Source: an uncultured Gammaproteobacteria bacterium (GTDB lineage: Bacteria; Pseudomonadota; Gammaproteobacteria; Pseudomonadales; Azotimanducaceae). Taken from it: a DNA stretch of 36,300 nucleotides. This document shows, piece after piece, positions 8,189 through 16,889 of this stretch. The position numbers were made by a program, and so were the translations under genes. Every line of letters begins with the position of its first letter. The stretch's first letter is position 1. The notes beneath the pieces are model-generated. The model had not been told where the DNA came from, did no database searches, and saw nothing but the letters and a program-made list of their open reading frames with translations. The stretch is from positions 1-36,300 of the forward strand of contig CAJWNY010000027.1 in the NCBI GenBank assembly GCA_913043815.1, in the 5' to 3' direction.

Positions 8189-9055
8189 ATGAATTATACC
8201 CATCCTGAGTATCTAATTAGCTCTGCAGAGCTGCATAAAATAATTGGTAATGACAACGTCAAAGTATTCGATACCAGCGTTTTATTGCATCAAGTAGACG
8301 GCGCTCATAGAGCGGAGTCTGGGATAGAAGCCTATCTAAACGAGCACATCCAAAGCGCCGGATTTATAGATCTCATTACAGACTGGTCAGATACAAATTC
8401 AGCACTAAACCACACCCTGCCGCCACTAGATCTTCTGATCAAGGCGATTGGCAACAGCGGTATTAGCCAAGATGACGAAGTGATTTTATATTCCTCGGGT
8501 CATCTTATGTGGGCAACTCGCGCTTGGTGGTGCTTACATTATGCCGGTCATACCAACATCAAAGTCTTGAACGGCAATATTCGCGCTTGGAAAAATGCAG
8601 GCTTGCCATGCGGATCTGGGCGACACGAATACGCCCCGAAAGAATTCACTGGCATGGCTAAGACCGAAGTATTTACCAATACTCAGGGTGTAGAGGCGGG
8701 CCTTGCACAAAGCACCTGTACCATCAATGCTCTAACCAAGCCCATGTATGAGGGCACAGGCGACTTTTTCTACAAACGCCGCGGCCATATTCCAGGCAGC
8801 CTCTCCCTGCCTTTTTCCGACGTGCTGGACAACGAATTTTTTCTAGAACCTAAAACGCTTTTTGCGACCCTCGAAAGCCAAGGTATGTTGCGTGCAGAAA
8901 ACGTTATCGTTTATTGCGGCGGCGGCATTGCAGCTACGCTAGATGCGTTTGCGTGTAAATTACTCGGCCAGGACAAGGTTAGCGTGTACGACGGCTCACT
9001 TTCTGAATGGGTGCTTTCTGAACAACGCACACTCACAATAGGCGCTAATCCATAG
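8189..9055 (+). CDS. sseA: Thiosulfate/3-mercaptopyruvate sulfurtransferase
   Basis: This 288-residue protein has two rhodanese domains. The N-terminal one (about 10-140) is non-catalytic, and the C-terminal one (about 165-285) has active-site Cys243 in the loop CGGGIAAT. A CGxG loop is closer to mercaptopyruvate sulfurtransferase (CGSGVT) than to thiosulfate sulfurtransferase (CRKGVT), so 3-mercaptopyruvate is the more likely donor. RGHIPGSLSLPFSDVL is the usual rhodanese GHIPGA signature. Length fits the family (about 280). It acts in the cytosol, as no signal peptide is seen. The ribosome site is weak (AAGG near 8179). It stands 205 bases from the divergent SDR and 121 bases before the next SDR. 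The gene symbol is by similarity and the substrate is not proven. Confidence 0.85.
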   Translation: MNYTHPEYLISSAELHKIIGNDNVKVFDTSVLLHQVDGAHRAESGIEAYLNEHIQSAGFIDLITDWSDTNSALNHTLPPLDLLIKAIGNSGISQDDEVILYSSGHLMWATRAWWCLHYAGHTNIKVLNGNIRAWKNAGLPCGSGRHEYAPKEFTGMAKTEVFTNTQGVEAGLAQSTCTINALTKPMYEGTGDFFYKRRGHIPGSLSLPFSDVLDNEFFLEPKTLFATLESQGMLRAENVIVYCGGGIAATLDAFACKLLGQDKVSVYDGSLSEWVLSEQRTLTIGANP

Positions 9056-9176
9056 GGTTACTGTGATGATCTCTAGCGGCATTTTTGTCGCCTAAGGGCG
9101 ATCGCAGCCAAACCAAAACCGCGCAATTTCAGGCGCTACCGCCAACAAATAGATTGCACATAAAGGAGAGGACTAA

Positions 9177-10055
9177 ATGCAAAATTTCGCACAAAAAGTA
9201 GCCGTCATTACAGGAGCAGGCTCTGGTATGGGTCGCTACTTAGCGATTCTCATCGCTAAAGCCGGCGGCGATGTAGTGATCTGTGACGTTAACAAAGACT
9301 CCCTTGCAGAGACTGAGACCCTCGTCCACCGCTACAACGTATCTGTTTCCAGTCATATATTAGACGTGGCTGATAAAGACGCGATTAAAGCACTGCCAGA
9401 AAAAGTCATAGCGCACCATGGCAAGGTTGATCTGGTTTTCAACAACGCGGGAGTAACCTATGACTCAAGCTTTGAGAACCTTGCTGAGGAACAATGGGAT
9501 TCGGTCATGGACATTAACCTCCACGGCGTAGTAAACATGACCAGAGCTTTTATGCCCTACCTCAAAGACCGACCTGAAGCGGCCATAGTAAACACCTCAT
9601 CTATTTTTGGTATGGTGGCAGTGGCTAAACAAAGCGTTTATCACGCTACAAAATTTGCTGTGCGAGGCTTTACCGAGAGTCTAGCGAAAGAATTAAAGGA
9701 CTCATCAGTCCAAGTCCATTGCGTACACCCCGGCCACATTGGCACCAACATTCTATCTACGGCCAAGTTCAACGAGGACAACGAGAAAGGCCCGGGCATT
9801 TCATTGGGATTAGGTCCCAAAACACGAGAAGAAATGGGCGACGCTTTCAAAAAACACGGCATGCACCCAAGTCGCGCGGCAGAAATTATTTTGCAAGGCG
9901 TGAAGAAAAAGAAGGCACGAATTTTTGTCGGACTGGACGCTAAATTAATCGACCTATCTCAACGCCTAATGCCTACTCACTACGAGAAACTTTGGCCTTT
10001 ATTCATGCTGCCTTTGTTCCTATTCCGAAACAAAAAAGCTATTAAAGACACGTAA
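9177..10055 (+). CDS. Short-chain dehydrogenase/reductase
   Basis: This is a 292-residue classical SDR with a complete active site: cofactor motif TGAGSGMG (12-19), Asp37 at the end of the second strand (favouring NAD(H)), NNAG (89-92), Ser141/Ser142, and Tyr155 with Lys159 in YHATK. It should interconvert an alcohol and a ketone on a hydrophobic substrate. After the SDR core comes a C-terminal stretch of about 40 residues (LIDLSQRLMPTHYEKLW, PLFMLPLFLF) that is hydrophobic and may attach the protein to the membrane. AGGAGAGG just before the ATG is a strong ribosome site. A 10-bp stem-loop follows at 10100-10123. Substrate unknown. Confidence 0.92.
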   Translation: MQNFAQKVAVITGAGSGMGRYLAILIAKAGGDVVICDVNKDSLAETETLVHRYNVSVSSHILDVADKDAIKALPEKVIAHHGKVDLVFNNAGVTYDSSFENLAEEQWDSVMDINLHGVVNMTRAFMPYLKDRPEAAIVNTSSIFGMVAVAKQSVYHATKFAVRGFTESLAKELKDSSVQVHCVHPGHIGTNILSTAKFNEDNEKGPGISLGLGPKTREEMGDAFKKHGMHPSRAAEIILQGVKKKKARIFVGLDAKLIDLSQRLMPTHYEKLWPLFMLPLFLFRNKKAIKDT

Positions 10056-10099
10056 TAGATAAAAAATCACCACGAATAACAATTTATTACCGAAGTCTA

Positions 10100-10123
10100 G
10101 ACTGTGGCCCTTCGGCCACAGTC
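10100..10123 (+). terminator. Strong stem-loop, possible terminator
   Basis: GACTGTGGCC, loop CTTC, GGCCACAGTC makes a perfect 10-bp GC-rich stem, 45 bases after the SDR stop and 86 bases before the dioxygenase start. No T-run follows on either strand, so it is either a weak or factor-assisted terminator or an mRNA-stabilising hairpin. It marks the boundary between the SDR and the six-gene run. Confidence 0.5.
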
Positions 10124-10208
10124 AACCCTCTTCTGACCACAAATTCGGCTTTAACGACTCCACTCAATGAGGTAAGTTTCAGGTTAGGAAAACCCTTGGA
10201 GGGATGTT

Positions 10209-11204
10209 ATGTCAGCAAATATAAACATTTGCTACGAGTATGTACCGCGCTTTGAAACAGCCGATCTTGAGAGCGTAAGCTACCTTGAAGAACACGGCTA
10301 CGTGGTCATAGCAAACGCATTAACTGGCGAACAAACCACCACCGCCCTAGGTCTAATGTGGGACTACTTGGAAGGCTTAGAGACTGGTATTGACAGAAAC
10401 AATAGGGATACATGGGGAAATGATCGTTGGCCTACGGCTGTACACGGCGGGATCTTGCCCGGTCACGGCATAGGCCACAGCGCAGCGCAGTGGTACATCA
10501 GAGACATCCCCGCAGTTAAAGAAGCTTTTGCTGCCGTATGGGATGACGACGAATTACTGGTTAGTTTTGATGGCATGGCGTTGTGGCGGCCTTGGACTTA
10601 CAACGAAAATTGGCGCACTAATAAAGGCCCTAGCTGGATGCATATTGACCAGCACCCTATTGGACGCCCGGGTAAGCATTGTGTGCAGGGGTTAGTGAAC
10701 CTTTTGTCTTCTTCACCAGCAACAGGCGGCAACGTCATGATCCCGGGCAGTCACAAACGATTTGCGCAAATACCTACCGATTATGCTGAACGACTAAGCC
10801 GCATCCACCCCAAAATTGACCACTTTAGATTCCCTAAGGATGACCCTCAATTGGCAGACACCCAGCCAATCATTTGCCACATGGAAGCAGGCGATATGAT
10901 GCTTTGGGATTCTAGAACCATTCATTGCAGCAGCCCCGGTTTAGAGCAGCCCAGCAATGACCAACAATTATTTCGAGCGGCAAGTCTCATTTGCATGATG
11001 CCTAAGGTAAAATCTAATGCAGACGTTATTGAGATGCGAAAGAAAGCAGTTAATACCCTTACCTCCACCACCAATTGGAGCGACCGATTCATTAACGCCG
11101 ATGAATTTCCCGACGTCGAATCTGCTGAGAAAAACAAATACAAGCTGCCGCCAGTACCAACACTCAATGCGAATCAGCGCAAAATGGTGGGTTGGGAAGA
11201 CTAG
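10209..11204 (+). CDS. Phytanoyl-CoA dioxygenase family protein
   Basis: This 331-residue Fe(II)/2-oxoglutarate oxygenase belongs to the PhyH family, which hydroxylates a substrate while converting 2-oxoglutarate and O2 to succinate and CO2. The iron-binding triad is visible: His145 and Asp147 in SWMHIDQHP, and His239 in SRTIHCSSPG. Arg256 (LFRAAS) is a plausible 2-oxoglutarate anchor. TGGNVMIPGSHKRF is the typical GgL.viPGSH strand. AGGGATGTT-type purine-rich sequence precedes the ATG (GGAGGG around 10198-10203). It is first in a run of six same-strand genes with gaps of 28-104 bases. In this setting it may open an alpha- or side-chain-hydroxylation route for an unusual acyl compound. PhyH enzymes accept many substrates, so the real one is unknown. 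Confidence 0.88.
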   Translation: MSANINICYEYVPRFETADLESVSYLEEHGYVVIANALTGEQTTTALGLMWDYLEGLETGIDRNNRDTWGNDRWPTAVHGGILPGHGIGHSAAQWYIRDIPAVKEAFAAVWDDDELLVSFDGMALWRPWTYNENWRTNKGPSWMHIDQHPIGRPGKHCVQGLVNLLSSSPATGGNVMIPGSHKRFAQIPTDYAERLSRIHPKIDHFRFPKDDPQLADTQPIICHMEAGDMMLWDSRTIHCSSPGLEQPSNDQQLFRAASLICMMPKVKSNADVIEMRKKAVNTLTSTTNWSDRFINADEFPDVESAEKNKYKLPPVPTLNANQRKMVGWED

Positions 11205-11232
11205 CTAGTATGCAGACAGGACGGATTGCGCG

Positions 11233-11910
11233 GTGACGACAACCCAATGGGCAATGCTGGCAATCACACTTCTCGCAGGGGCCGCCACACCAGGAGCAAG
11301 CCTCGCTTTGGTCCTTAACACTGCGACCAAATATGGTCGTCTACCAGGCGTTATTCAGAGTCTGGCCCATGGCATTGGGGTGGGCTTTTACGCTTTGCTG
11401 ATTAGCACGGGCATAAGCTCGATTCTATTTGCCTCAGAGCGCGCGTTTCAATTACTGCAGGTTGGCGGCTGTCTGCTACTGCTATGCTTGGGGGGCAAAA
11501 TGATTGTGAGCGGCTGGGAAAGCCGTCGACATGCAAACCAAAGCGTTAAGTCAGACTATGGATTAGACCCTGACTTAAAATCTCAAATACAGGACAAACC
11601 GCCAGTGGAAACTAGCAGCACTTGGTCCCACGCCAGCAAAGGTTTTCTCATTGTATTTCTAAACCCAAAAATCGCACTATTCTTTTTGGCTGTATTCAGC
11701 CAGTTTTTACATTCAGGACAAAGCCTCGTATTGCAATGGACTATGGCTTCGCTGGCCGGCGCGATAGATGCCCTTTGGTACTTATCCATAACAATCTTGG
11801 TATCTATCTCTAGTGTGAGTAAAACGATCAACCGCTTTGCCTGGCAGTTAGACATTTTGTGGGGCAGCGTATTGGTCACCATTGCAGGCTCACTAGCGAC
11901 TACTATTTAG
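11233..11910 (+). CDS. LysE/RhtB-family exporter
   Basis: This 225-residue membrane protein of the LysE/RhtB amino-acid exporter family has about six hydrophobic segments: residues 8-27, 40-64, 69-90, then after a polar loop (95-130) about 138-160, 168-190 and 200-222. TPGASLALVLNTATKYGRLPG is the family's N-terminal PGP-type signature and loop. It should export a small amino acid or amine with proton coupling. GTG at 11233 starts it, 28 bases after the dioxygenase stop, with AGGA near 11218. Its place next to a deacylase-like enzyme suggests it may expel an amine or amino acid released or modified by the pathway; that is inference. The cytosolic loop is slightly long and charged. Confidence 0.85.
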   Translation: MTTTQWAMLAITLLAGAATPGASLALVLNTATKYGRLPGVIQSLAHGIGVGFYALLISTGISSILFASERAFQLLQVGGCLLLLCLGGKMIVSGWESRRHANQSVKSDYGLDPDLKSQIQDKPPVETSSTWSHASKGFLIVFLNPKIALFFLAVFSQFLHSGQSLVLQWTMASLAGAIDALWYLSITILVSISSVSKTINRFAWQLDILWGSVLVTIAGSLATTI

Positions 11911-11967
11911 CTTAAAACTAAAAACAACTAAAGGCTAAAGAGCCAAATTGATCGAAGAGAGCAAAAT

Positions 11968-12762
11968 ATGATTAATACAAATACAGTACTACTAAATCAA
12001 GAAGACGGCGTGGCAACCATCACCCTTAACCGGCCAGAGACCATGAATGCGATGACCAACGAGTTGATGCGTGGAATTTCGCAAGCACTGGAGGCAGTCC
12101 AGAGCACCGAAGATATAAGAGTTGTTGTACTCACCGGCACCGGCAGAGGTTTTTGTGCTGGCGCAGATTTAGTCCAAGCCGCGGAGCCGAAAAAAAAGGT
12201 CACGGACGTAAGCAAACAAACTGACGACTTCACTGCCGCAATGCGCGCGCTGATGGATTGCCCCGTGCCAACTATCGCTCGGATCAACGGACCAGCGGCA
12301 GGCGGCGGGTTCGGCTTGGCCTTAGCTTGCGACATTACTGTTGCCGCGCACTCAGCGTTTTTTGTTGCCACCTTCGGACCCAACCTTGGTATCGTTCCTG
12401 ATATGGGCGCTACTTGGAGCATTCCTTTACGTGTTGGCAGGGCTAGGGCCCTGGGTATTACCCTCCTCGGTGACAGAATCAGCGCAGAACAAGCTTTGCA
12501 GTGGGGCATGATTTGGGATGCAGTTGACGACAGCGAACTTGACTCGCGAGTAGCTGAAATTGCGGCAGTACTAAAACGCTCTTCTCCCAATGCAGTAACG
12601 CGCACCAGACAAACAATTGATGCGGCTGTTCACAATACCTTTAGTGATCAGTTGGATCTAGAAATGACGCACCAAGCAGTGCTCATTCCAAAAAACATGC
12701 AAGCAGGTGCCAAAGCATTTTTAGCAAAAACAAAAGCAGAGTTTAGCGGCGAACGCGAGTAG
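11968..12762 (+). CDS. Enoyl-CoA hydratase/isomerase, PaaG-like
   Basis: This 264-residue crotonase-fold enzyme acts on CoA thioesters. The oxyanion hole is formed by CAGADL (63-68) and GPAAGGGFG (108-116). The first catalytic Glu of true enoyl-CoA hydratases (GGGCEL) is replaced by Gly116. The region FGPNLGIVPDMGATW carries Asp145, as in PaaG-type double-bond isomerases. It may therefore shift a double bond rather than hydrate one (inference from motifs). GAGAG lies just before the ATG. It sits 57 bases after the exporter gene and 46 bases before the amidohydrolase, inside the six-gene run. Confidence 0.9.
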   Translation: MINTNTVLLNQEDGVATITLNRPETMNAMTNELMRGISQALEAVQSTEDIRVVVLTGTGRGFCAGADLVQAAEPKKKVTDVSKQTDDFTAAMRALMDCPVPTIARINGPAAGGGFGLALACDITVAAHSAFFVATFGPNLGIVPDMGATWSIPLRVGRARALGITLLGDRISAEQALQWGMIWDAVDDSELDSRVAEIAAVLKRSSPNAVTRTRQTIDAAVHNTFSDQLDLEMTHQAVLIPKNMQAGAKAFLAKTKAEFSGERE

Positions 12763-12808
12763 TCAACCACAGCTGCGTCTACACGCGGACACTTAAGGAC
12801 AGCAAGTT

Positions 12809-13918
12809 ATGACAACAGGATTTATTTGGAATGAGCGCTACATGTGGCACGACAACGGTTCAGCCATTGGCGTACACCCCTCTAAGGGCGCTTTTCAGCC
12901 AGGCATACATTTAGAAAATGCCGAGACCAAAAGAAAGCTAAAAAACTTGTTGGACGCTTATGGAGTAACACCACAGTTAAAATCACTGGAACATGAAATA
13001 GCCAGCAATGAGACGCTAGAGCGCTTTCACACGCCAGAATATATTGGCCTAGTGCAGCAACTCAGCGACGGTAGTGGCGGCGATGCTGGCGAATCTGCTC
13101 TGATCGGCTCCGGCTCCGCCGAGATTGCGAAATTAGCCGTGGGCGGTACTTGCGCCGCGGTGGCTGCCGTATGTAACGGCGAGATCGACAACGCATACGC
13201 CCTGACCCGCCCTCCCGGCCATCATGCGGAACGAGATAAAGGTCGCGGCTTCTGTATTTTTAACAACATTGGACTGGCGATTATGCAGGCCCAGGCAGAT
13301 AAGTTGGTTCAGCGCGTGGCGGTGATCGATTGGGACGTGCATCACGGTAACGGCACCCAACAAGCTTTTTATGATTCCGCGGATGTGCTAACCCTGTCCA
13401 TTCACCAAGAAATGCTCTACCCGGTGAATTTGGGCACCATTGGCGAACAAGGCGAAAATGCAGGCCACGGACATAACATTAATATTCCGCTGCCCGCAGG
13501 CAGCGGCGGCGGCGCGTACCTAGCAGCACTAGACGATGTGGTGTTGCCTGCCCTACATGCATTTAAACCCGATCTCATTGTTATCGCCTGCGGTTATGAC
13601 GCCTGTTATTTCGACCCTCTAAGCCACATGCTGTTGGTGGCCAACCACTTTCGCACTATGACCCAGAAAATTATGCAAGCAGCGGATGAGCTGTGTGGCG
13701 GCAAAGTCGTCGCCAACCATGAAGGCGGCTATTCAGACTTCTACGTGCCGCTATGTGGTGTTGCGGTGATAGATACCCTTGCGGGGATCAGCAGCGGGAT
13801 TAAAGACCCCTACGCTGGCACCGAATTTGTTGCCAATCAAAATCTATATCCGCACCACCAGTCGGCCATCAACCAAGTGATTAATGGACCTCTGCAAACG
13901 CTACTGCAGCGCTATTGA
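12809..13918 (+). CDS. Class II histone-deacetylase-like amidohydrolase
   Basis: This 369-residue zinc hydrolase of the histone deacetylase superfamily is very similar along its length to the Alcaligenes HDAC-like amidohydrolase (HDAH) as I remember that sequence. Catalytic histidines His138-His139 are in RPPGHHAE. Zinc ligands are Asp176 and His178 in DWDVHHGNGTQ, and Asp264 in CGYDA. The GGY motif in NHEGGYSDFY provides the transition-state Tyr. It should cleave an N-acyl bond, for example from acetylated amines, polyamines or lysine; the natural substrate of HDAH-type enzymes is not settled. There is no signal peptide. It lies in the middle of the six-gene run, next to an exporter and CoA-ester enzymes, which suggests a metabolic rather than a chromatin role. 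Confidence 0.92.
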   Translation: MTTGFIWNERYMWHDNGSAIGVHPSKGAFQPGIHLENAETKRKLKNLLDAYGVTPQLKSLEHEIASNETLERFHTPEYIGLVQQLSDGSGGDAGESALIGSGSAEIAKLAVGGTCAAVAAVCNGEIDNAYALTRPPGHHAERDKGRGFCIFNNIGLAIMQAQADKLVQRVAVIDWDVHHGNGTQQAFYDSADVLTLSIHQEMLYPVNLGTIGEQGENAGHGHNINIPLPAGSGGGAYLAALDDVVLPALHAFKPDLIVIACGYDACYFDPLSHMLLVANHFRTMTQKIMQAADELCGGKVVANHEGGYSDFYVPLCGVAVIDTLAGISSGIKDPYAGTEFVANQNLYPHHQSAINQVINGPLQTLLQRY

Positions 13919-14022
13919 TTGCAATGCTATAACGCGATTAAGAGCGCGCTGGAGACGCTTCACGAAACGCCGCAAGTCTTATAGTCTTGGGATAGGGGGA
14001 AATTTAGTCTTGGGGAGGACTT

Positions 14023-15066
14023 ATGCCGAATACAGATTTAGCTACAAACAAAAATCAGCGCAAAAAATTGCGCATTGGCGTCTGTTACGACTTTCGTAAT
14101 CCGCCTGACTCCGGCGTCAGCCATCAATACCTTTACCAAGAAATCATGTCTCAAGTGCAATGGCTTGACCAAATAGGAGCCGACCTCGTTTGGTTCACCG
14201 AGCACCATTTTATTGAAGACGGCTACTTGCCCAGCTGGATTCCAGTAGCTGGGGCAATGTCAGCGGTGACCAAGAATGTGTGCTTCGGCACCAATATTTG
14301 CCTCATGCCATTTAACCACCCTATTCGCCTAGCCGAAGACCTTGCCGTTCTAGACAACCTGTCCGGTGGCCGAGTTGAGGTAGGCCTGGGTATGGGCTAT
14401 GCCCCGCATGAGTTCAAAGGCTTTGGCTTCCCCGTAGCACGCAGACTATCATTGATGAACGAGGGCATCGAAGTGCTGCAACATTGCTTCAGCGGTGAGC
14501 GCTTTAGTTACCAAGGTAAGCGCTATCAGTTTGAAGACGTAAAAATCGCCCCTGGATACGTGCAGGAAGGCGGCCCTCCTCTATGGCTGGCAGCAATGTC
14601 CGAAGCCGGCGCGGCAAGAGCCGCCCACTACAACACAAACTTCTTACCCCAAGGTCTGAAGAAACGCTCATTTGACCCTTGGGTGGTTGCGTTAAAAAGC
14701 AGCCAACGAAATCCCAGTGACTATAGAGTGGGCATTATCCGCAGCATTTTTGTGACCGACGACCAAAGCAAAGATTGGCTCCCGGTGCGTCAGTCTGAAC
14801 GATACCGCATGGAACTCTACCGAAAATTCTATAAAGAAAGTGGCGAAGGCTTTGGCGAAAAAGGCGAACAGGTGCCCCAAACATGGATAGTGGGCGACGT
14901 GGAACATTGTGTGGCAGAATTGAAAAAATTCATCATAGACTTCAGCATTACCGACATTGTTTCTATGGCCGTGCCACCAGGCATGCGTGCAGATGATATG
15001 TCTAACAGTTTAGAGCGCTTATTCACCGAAGTAGTGCCCCGAGTAAAAACCGAACTAAATTTATAA
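14023..15066 (+). CDS. Luciferase-like flavin-dependent oxidoreductase
   Basis: This is a 347-residue member of the LLM class (bacterial luciferase-like TIM barrel), using reduced FMN or F420. Typical segments are LRIGVCYDF at the first strand, ADLVWFTEHHF (the E.HH motif), LMPFNHPIRLAEDLAVLDNLSGG with RVEVGLGMGY (the GR..lGvG.G motif), and a C-terminal TWIVGDVEHC (iGtpe.v). It could be a monooxygenase acting on a long or cyclic chain. F420 use is less likely given the organism. GGGGAGG at 14012-14018 is a strong ribosome site. It has a 104-base gap after the amidohydrolase and a 65-base gap before the acyl-CoA dehydrogenase. Substrate unknown. Confidence 0.9.
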   Translation: MPNTDLATNKNQRKKLRIGVCYDFRNPPDSGVSHQYLYQEIMSQVQWLDQIGADLVWFTEHHFIEDGYLPSWIPVAGAMSAVTKNVCFGTNICLMPFNHPIRLAEDLAVLDNLSGGRVEVGLGMGYAPHEFKGFGFPVARRLSLMNEGIEVLQHCFSGERFSYQGKRYQFEDVKIAPGYVQEGGPPLWLAAMSEAGAARAAHYNTNFLPQGLKKRSFDPWVVALKSSQRNPSDYRVGIIRSIFVTDDQSKDWLPVRQSERYRMELYRKFYKESGEGFGEKGEQVPQTWIVGDVEHCVAELKKFIIDFSITDIVSMAVPPGMRADDMSNSLERLFTEVVPRVKTELNL

Positions 15067-15131
15067 CGCGGTTTATAAACCGGTTAGTAGCTAAATCAGC
15101 CGATGTAGCAAAACATTTTAGGAAATGACTA

Positions 15132-16331
15132 ATGAATATCAGCTTCAGCCCAGAGCACGAAAAGTTTCGAGACGAAGTGCGCACGTTTTTGGACGAATCT
15201 TTAACTGATGACCTGCGCACAGCCCAGCGTATGTGTCCGGGCCTTTTTCTTGACTACGAACACAACATCGCCTGGCATAAAATTCTCCATAGAAAAGGCT
15301 GGGTAGCGCCAGCTTGGCCTAAAGAATATGGCGGCACAGGCTGGGATTTAATGCAACGATACATTTGGTCCATAGAGACCGCTGAGGCTGACGCACCTGA
15401 TTTGGCCCCTATGAGTTTGGGTATGTGCGGGCCTATGCTTATAGGCTGTGGCAGCGAAGCCCAGAAAAAAGAACTACTGCCGAGAATCCTGTCTGGCGAA
15501 GACTACTACTGCCAAGGCTACTCTGAGCCAGGCTCGGGGTCAGACCTTGCCAGCCTTAAGCTCAAGGCAACCAGCGACGGCGATGACTATATTCTTAATG
15601 GCAGTAAAATATGGACCTCCCATGCCCACTACGCGAACCGCATGTTTTTATTAGTGCGAAGCGATGACAGCGACAAGCCACAAGATGGCATTACCTTTCT
15701 GCTCTTGGACATGGACAGTCCGGGCATCAAAGTAGAACCGATTGTTTTTGCCTCTGGCACACATGAAGTCAACCAGGTGTTCTTTGAAAATGTCCGGGTG
15801 GCTAAATCAAATATCGTTGGCAAGGAGCATAAAGGCTGGACGGTGGCTAAGTATCTTTTAGAATTTGAACGCGGCAGTGGCGGCACCGCCAGCCGTAAAA
15901 TTGCCCTCAGGAGATTGCGCAGCTTAGCGCGTGAAATTCCTTGGCAGGGCTCAAATCTCTCTGCAGAGGGTGATTTCGCATACAAATTAGATGAAGTAGA
16001 AGTGAAGCTTGAAGCTATTCAATTCACAGAATTTCGCATAATGGCGGCTTTGTCTAAGGGACAAAATCCGGGGCCTGAATCTTCTATTATGAAAACACTG
16101 GGCGCAGACCTAGGACAATACATTACCGAACTAGCTACCGAAGCCCTTGGCTACTATGCAACGGTACACCAACCTGAGGCCCGCACAGTTGGCAATAATC
16201 ACACGGCTATAGGTCCAGAATCAGGGCTGGCGACGTTTTCTCAGTACTTTAATTTACGGTCATCCTCCATTGCTGGCGGCAGCAACGAAGTGCAGCGTAA
16301 TATCATGGCGAAATTAGTTTTGGGGTTATAA
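15132..16331 (+). CDS. Acyl-CoA dehydrogenase, GGSNEVQ type
   Basis: This 399-residue acyl-CoA dehydrogenase is paralogous to the one at 3189-4382: both have CQGYSEPGSGSDLASL, DGDDYI(V/L)NG.KIWT and a VLGL C-terminus. The C-terminal motif is AGGSNEVQ (381-388) with Gly382 at the usual catalytic Glu position. Glu246, in LLEFERGSGG, is the probable helix-G base. It is the last gene of the six-gene run and supplies the oxidation step of a beta-oxidation cycle on the compound handled there. AGGAA lies about 8 bases before the ATG. The closest well-known relatives of this motif type act on branched or steroid-derived acyl-CoAs; the substrate here is open. Confidence 0.92.
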   Translation: MNISFSPEHEKFRDEVRTFLDESLTDDLRTAQRMCPGLFLDYEHNIAWHKILHRKGWVAPAWPKEYGGTGWDLMQRYIWSIETAEADAPDLAPMSLGMCGPMLIGCGSEAQKKELLPRILSGEDYYCQGYSEPGSGSDLASLKLKATSDGDDYILNGSKIWTSHAHYANRMFLLVRSDDSDKPQDGITFLLLDMDSPGIKVEPIVFASGTHEVNQVFFENVRVAKSNIVGKEHKGWTVAKYLLEFERGSGGTASRKIALRRLRSLAREIPWQGSNLSAEGDFAYKLDEVEVKLEAIQFTEFRIMAALSKGQNPGPESSIMKTLGADLGQYITELATEALGYYATVHQPEARTVGNNHTAIGPESGLATFSQYFNLRSSSIAGGSNEVQRNIMAKLVLGL

Positions 16332-16547
16332 GGGCAGCTTTTTATAGCTTTCTTTTTTGGTCTTTTGGGGACGCATAACCAGTTGAGCTGCAAACATAGG
16401 CCCATGACAAAAAGGGTTTGATGTCTAGGGAAAGCGGTAGCGGCCTAGGAATAGGATGAGCGGCGGACTAATTTAAACGGCGCCAAGCACTTGAATGACG
16501 ATCATATACATGCAGCTAGCGTAGGATAACCGCGCCTAAATAGGCAA

Positions 16548-16889
16548 CTAGAACGGAATATCGTCATCCATGTCGTCAAAGTTTGTGATCGGCGGCGGCG
16601 GTGGCATGGGCGAACCATCGCTGAAGGCGCTATCTCCTGAAGGGTTAGGACCTGCATTTTGCGGGTTTCCCGCGGCAGCTGAGTTTGGCTTCCAATTGTC
16701 TACCGAGGCGTACCACTTACCCGAACGCGCTTCTTTCACATCTATGTTAACCCATTCATCGTCTTTCGCAGACAACCAGCGAATCATTTCCTCGCGCTTA
16801 ATGCTGATGTTAGCCTTCACAAAATCAGGCGCGTTGGCTCGCGGCGCCTTAGCGAAAAAGCCATCTATAAATTCAATTTGATCTGCCAT
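16548..16889 (-). CDS. Small protein with SSB-like C-terminal tip
   Basis: This 113-residue protein has three parts: a conserved-looking N-terminal region (1-70, with APDFVKANISIKREEMIRWL, DEWVNIDVKEA and SGKWYASVDNWKP), a Gly/Pro/Asn/Ser-rich flexible linker (71-102), and an acidic end FDDMDDDIPF. The ending is what single-stranded DNA-binding protein uses to dock repair and replication partners, but the N-terminus is too short and unlike a normal SSB OB-fold. I do not know its function; a DNA-repair or replication accessory role is inferred from the tip. GAGGA just before the ATG is a good ribosome site. It is convergent with the acyl-CoA dehydrogenase and divergent from the MDR gene. Confidence 0.85.
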   Translation of the reverse strand: MADQIEFIDGFFAKAPRANAPDFVKANISIKREEMIRWLSAKDDEWVNIDVKEARSGKWYASVDNWKPNSAAAGNPQNAGPNPSGDSAFSDGSPMPPPPPITNFDDMDDDIPF

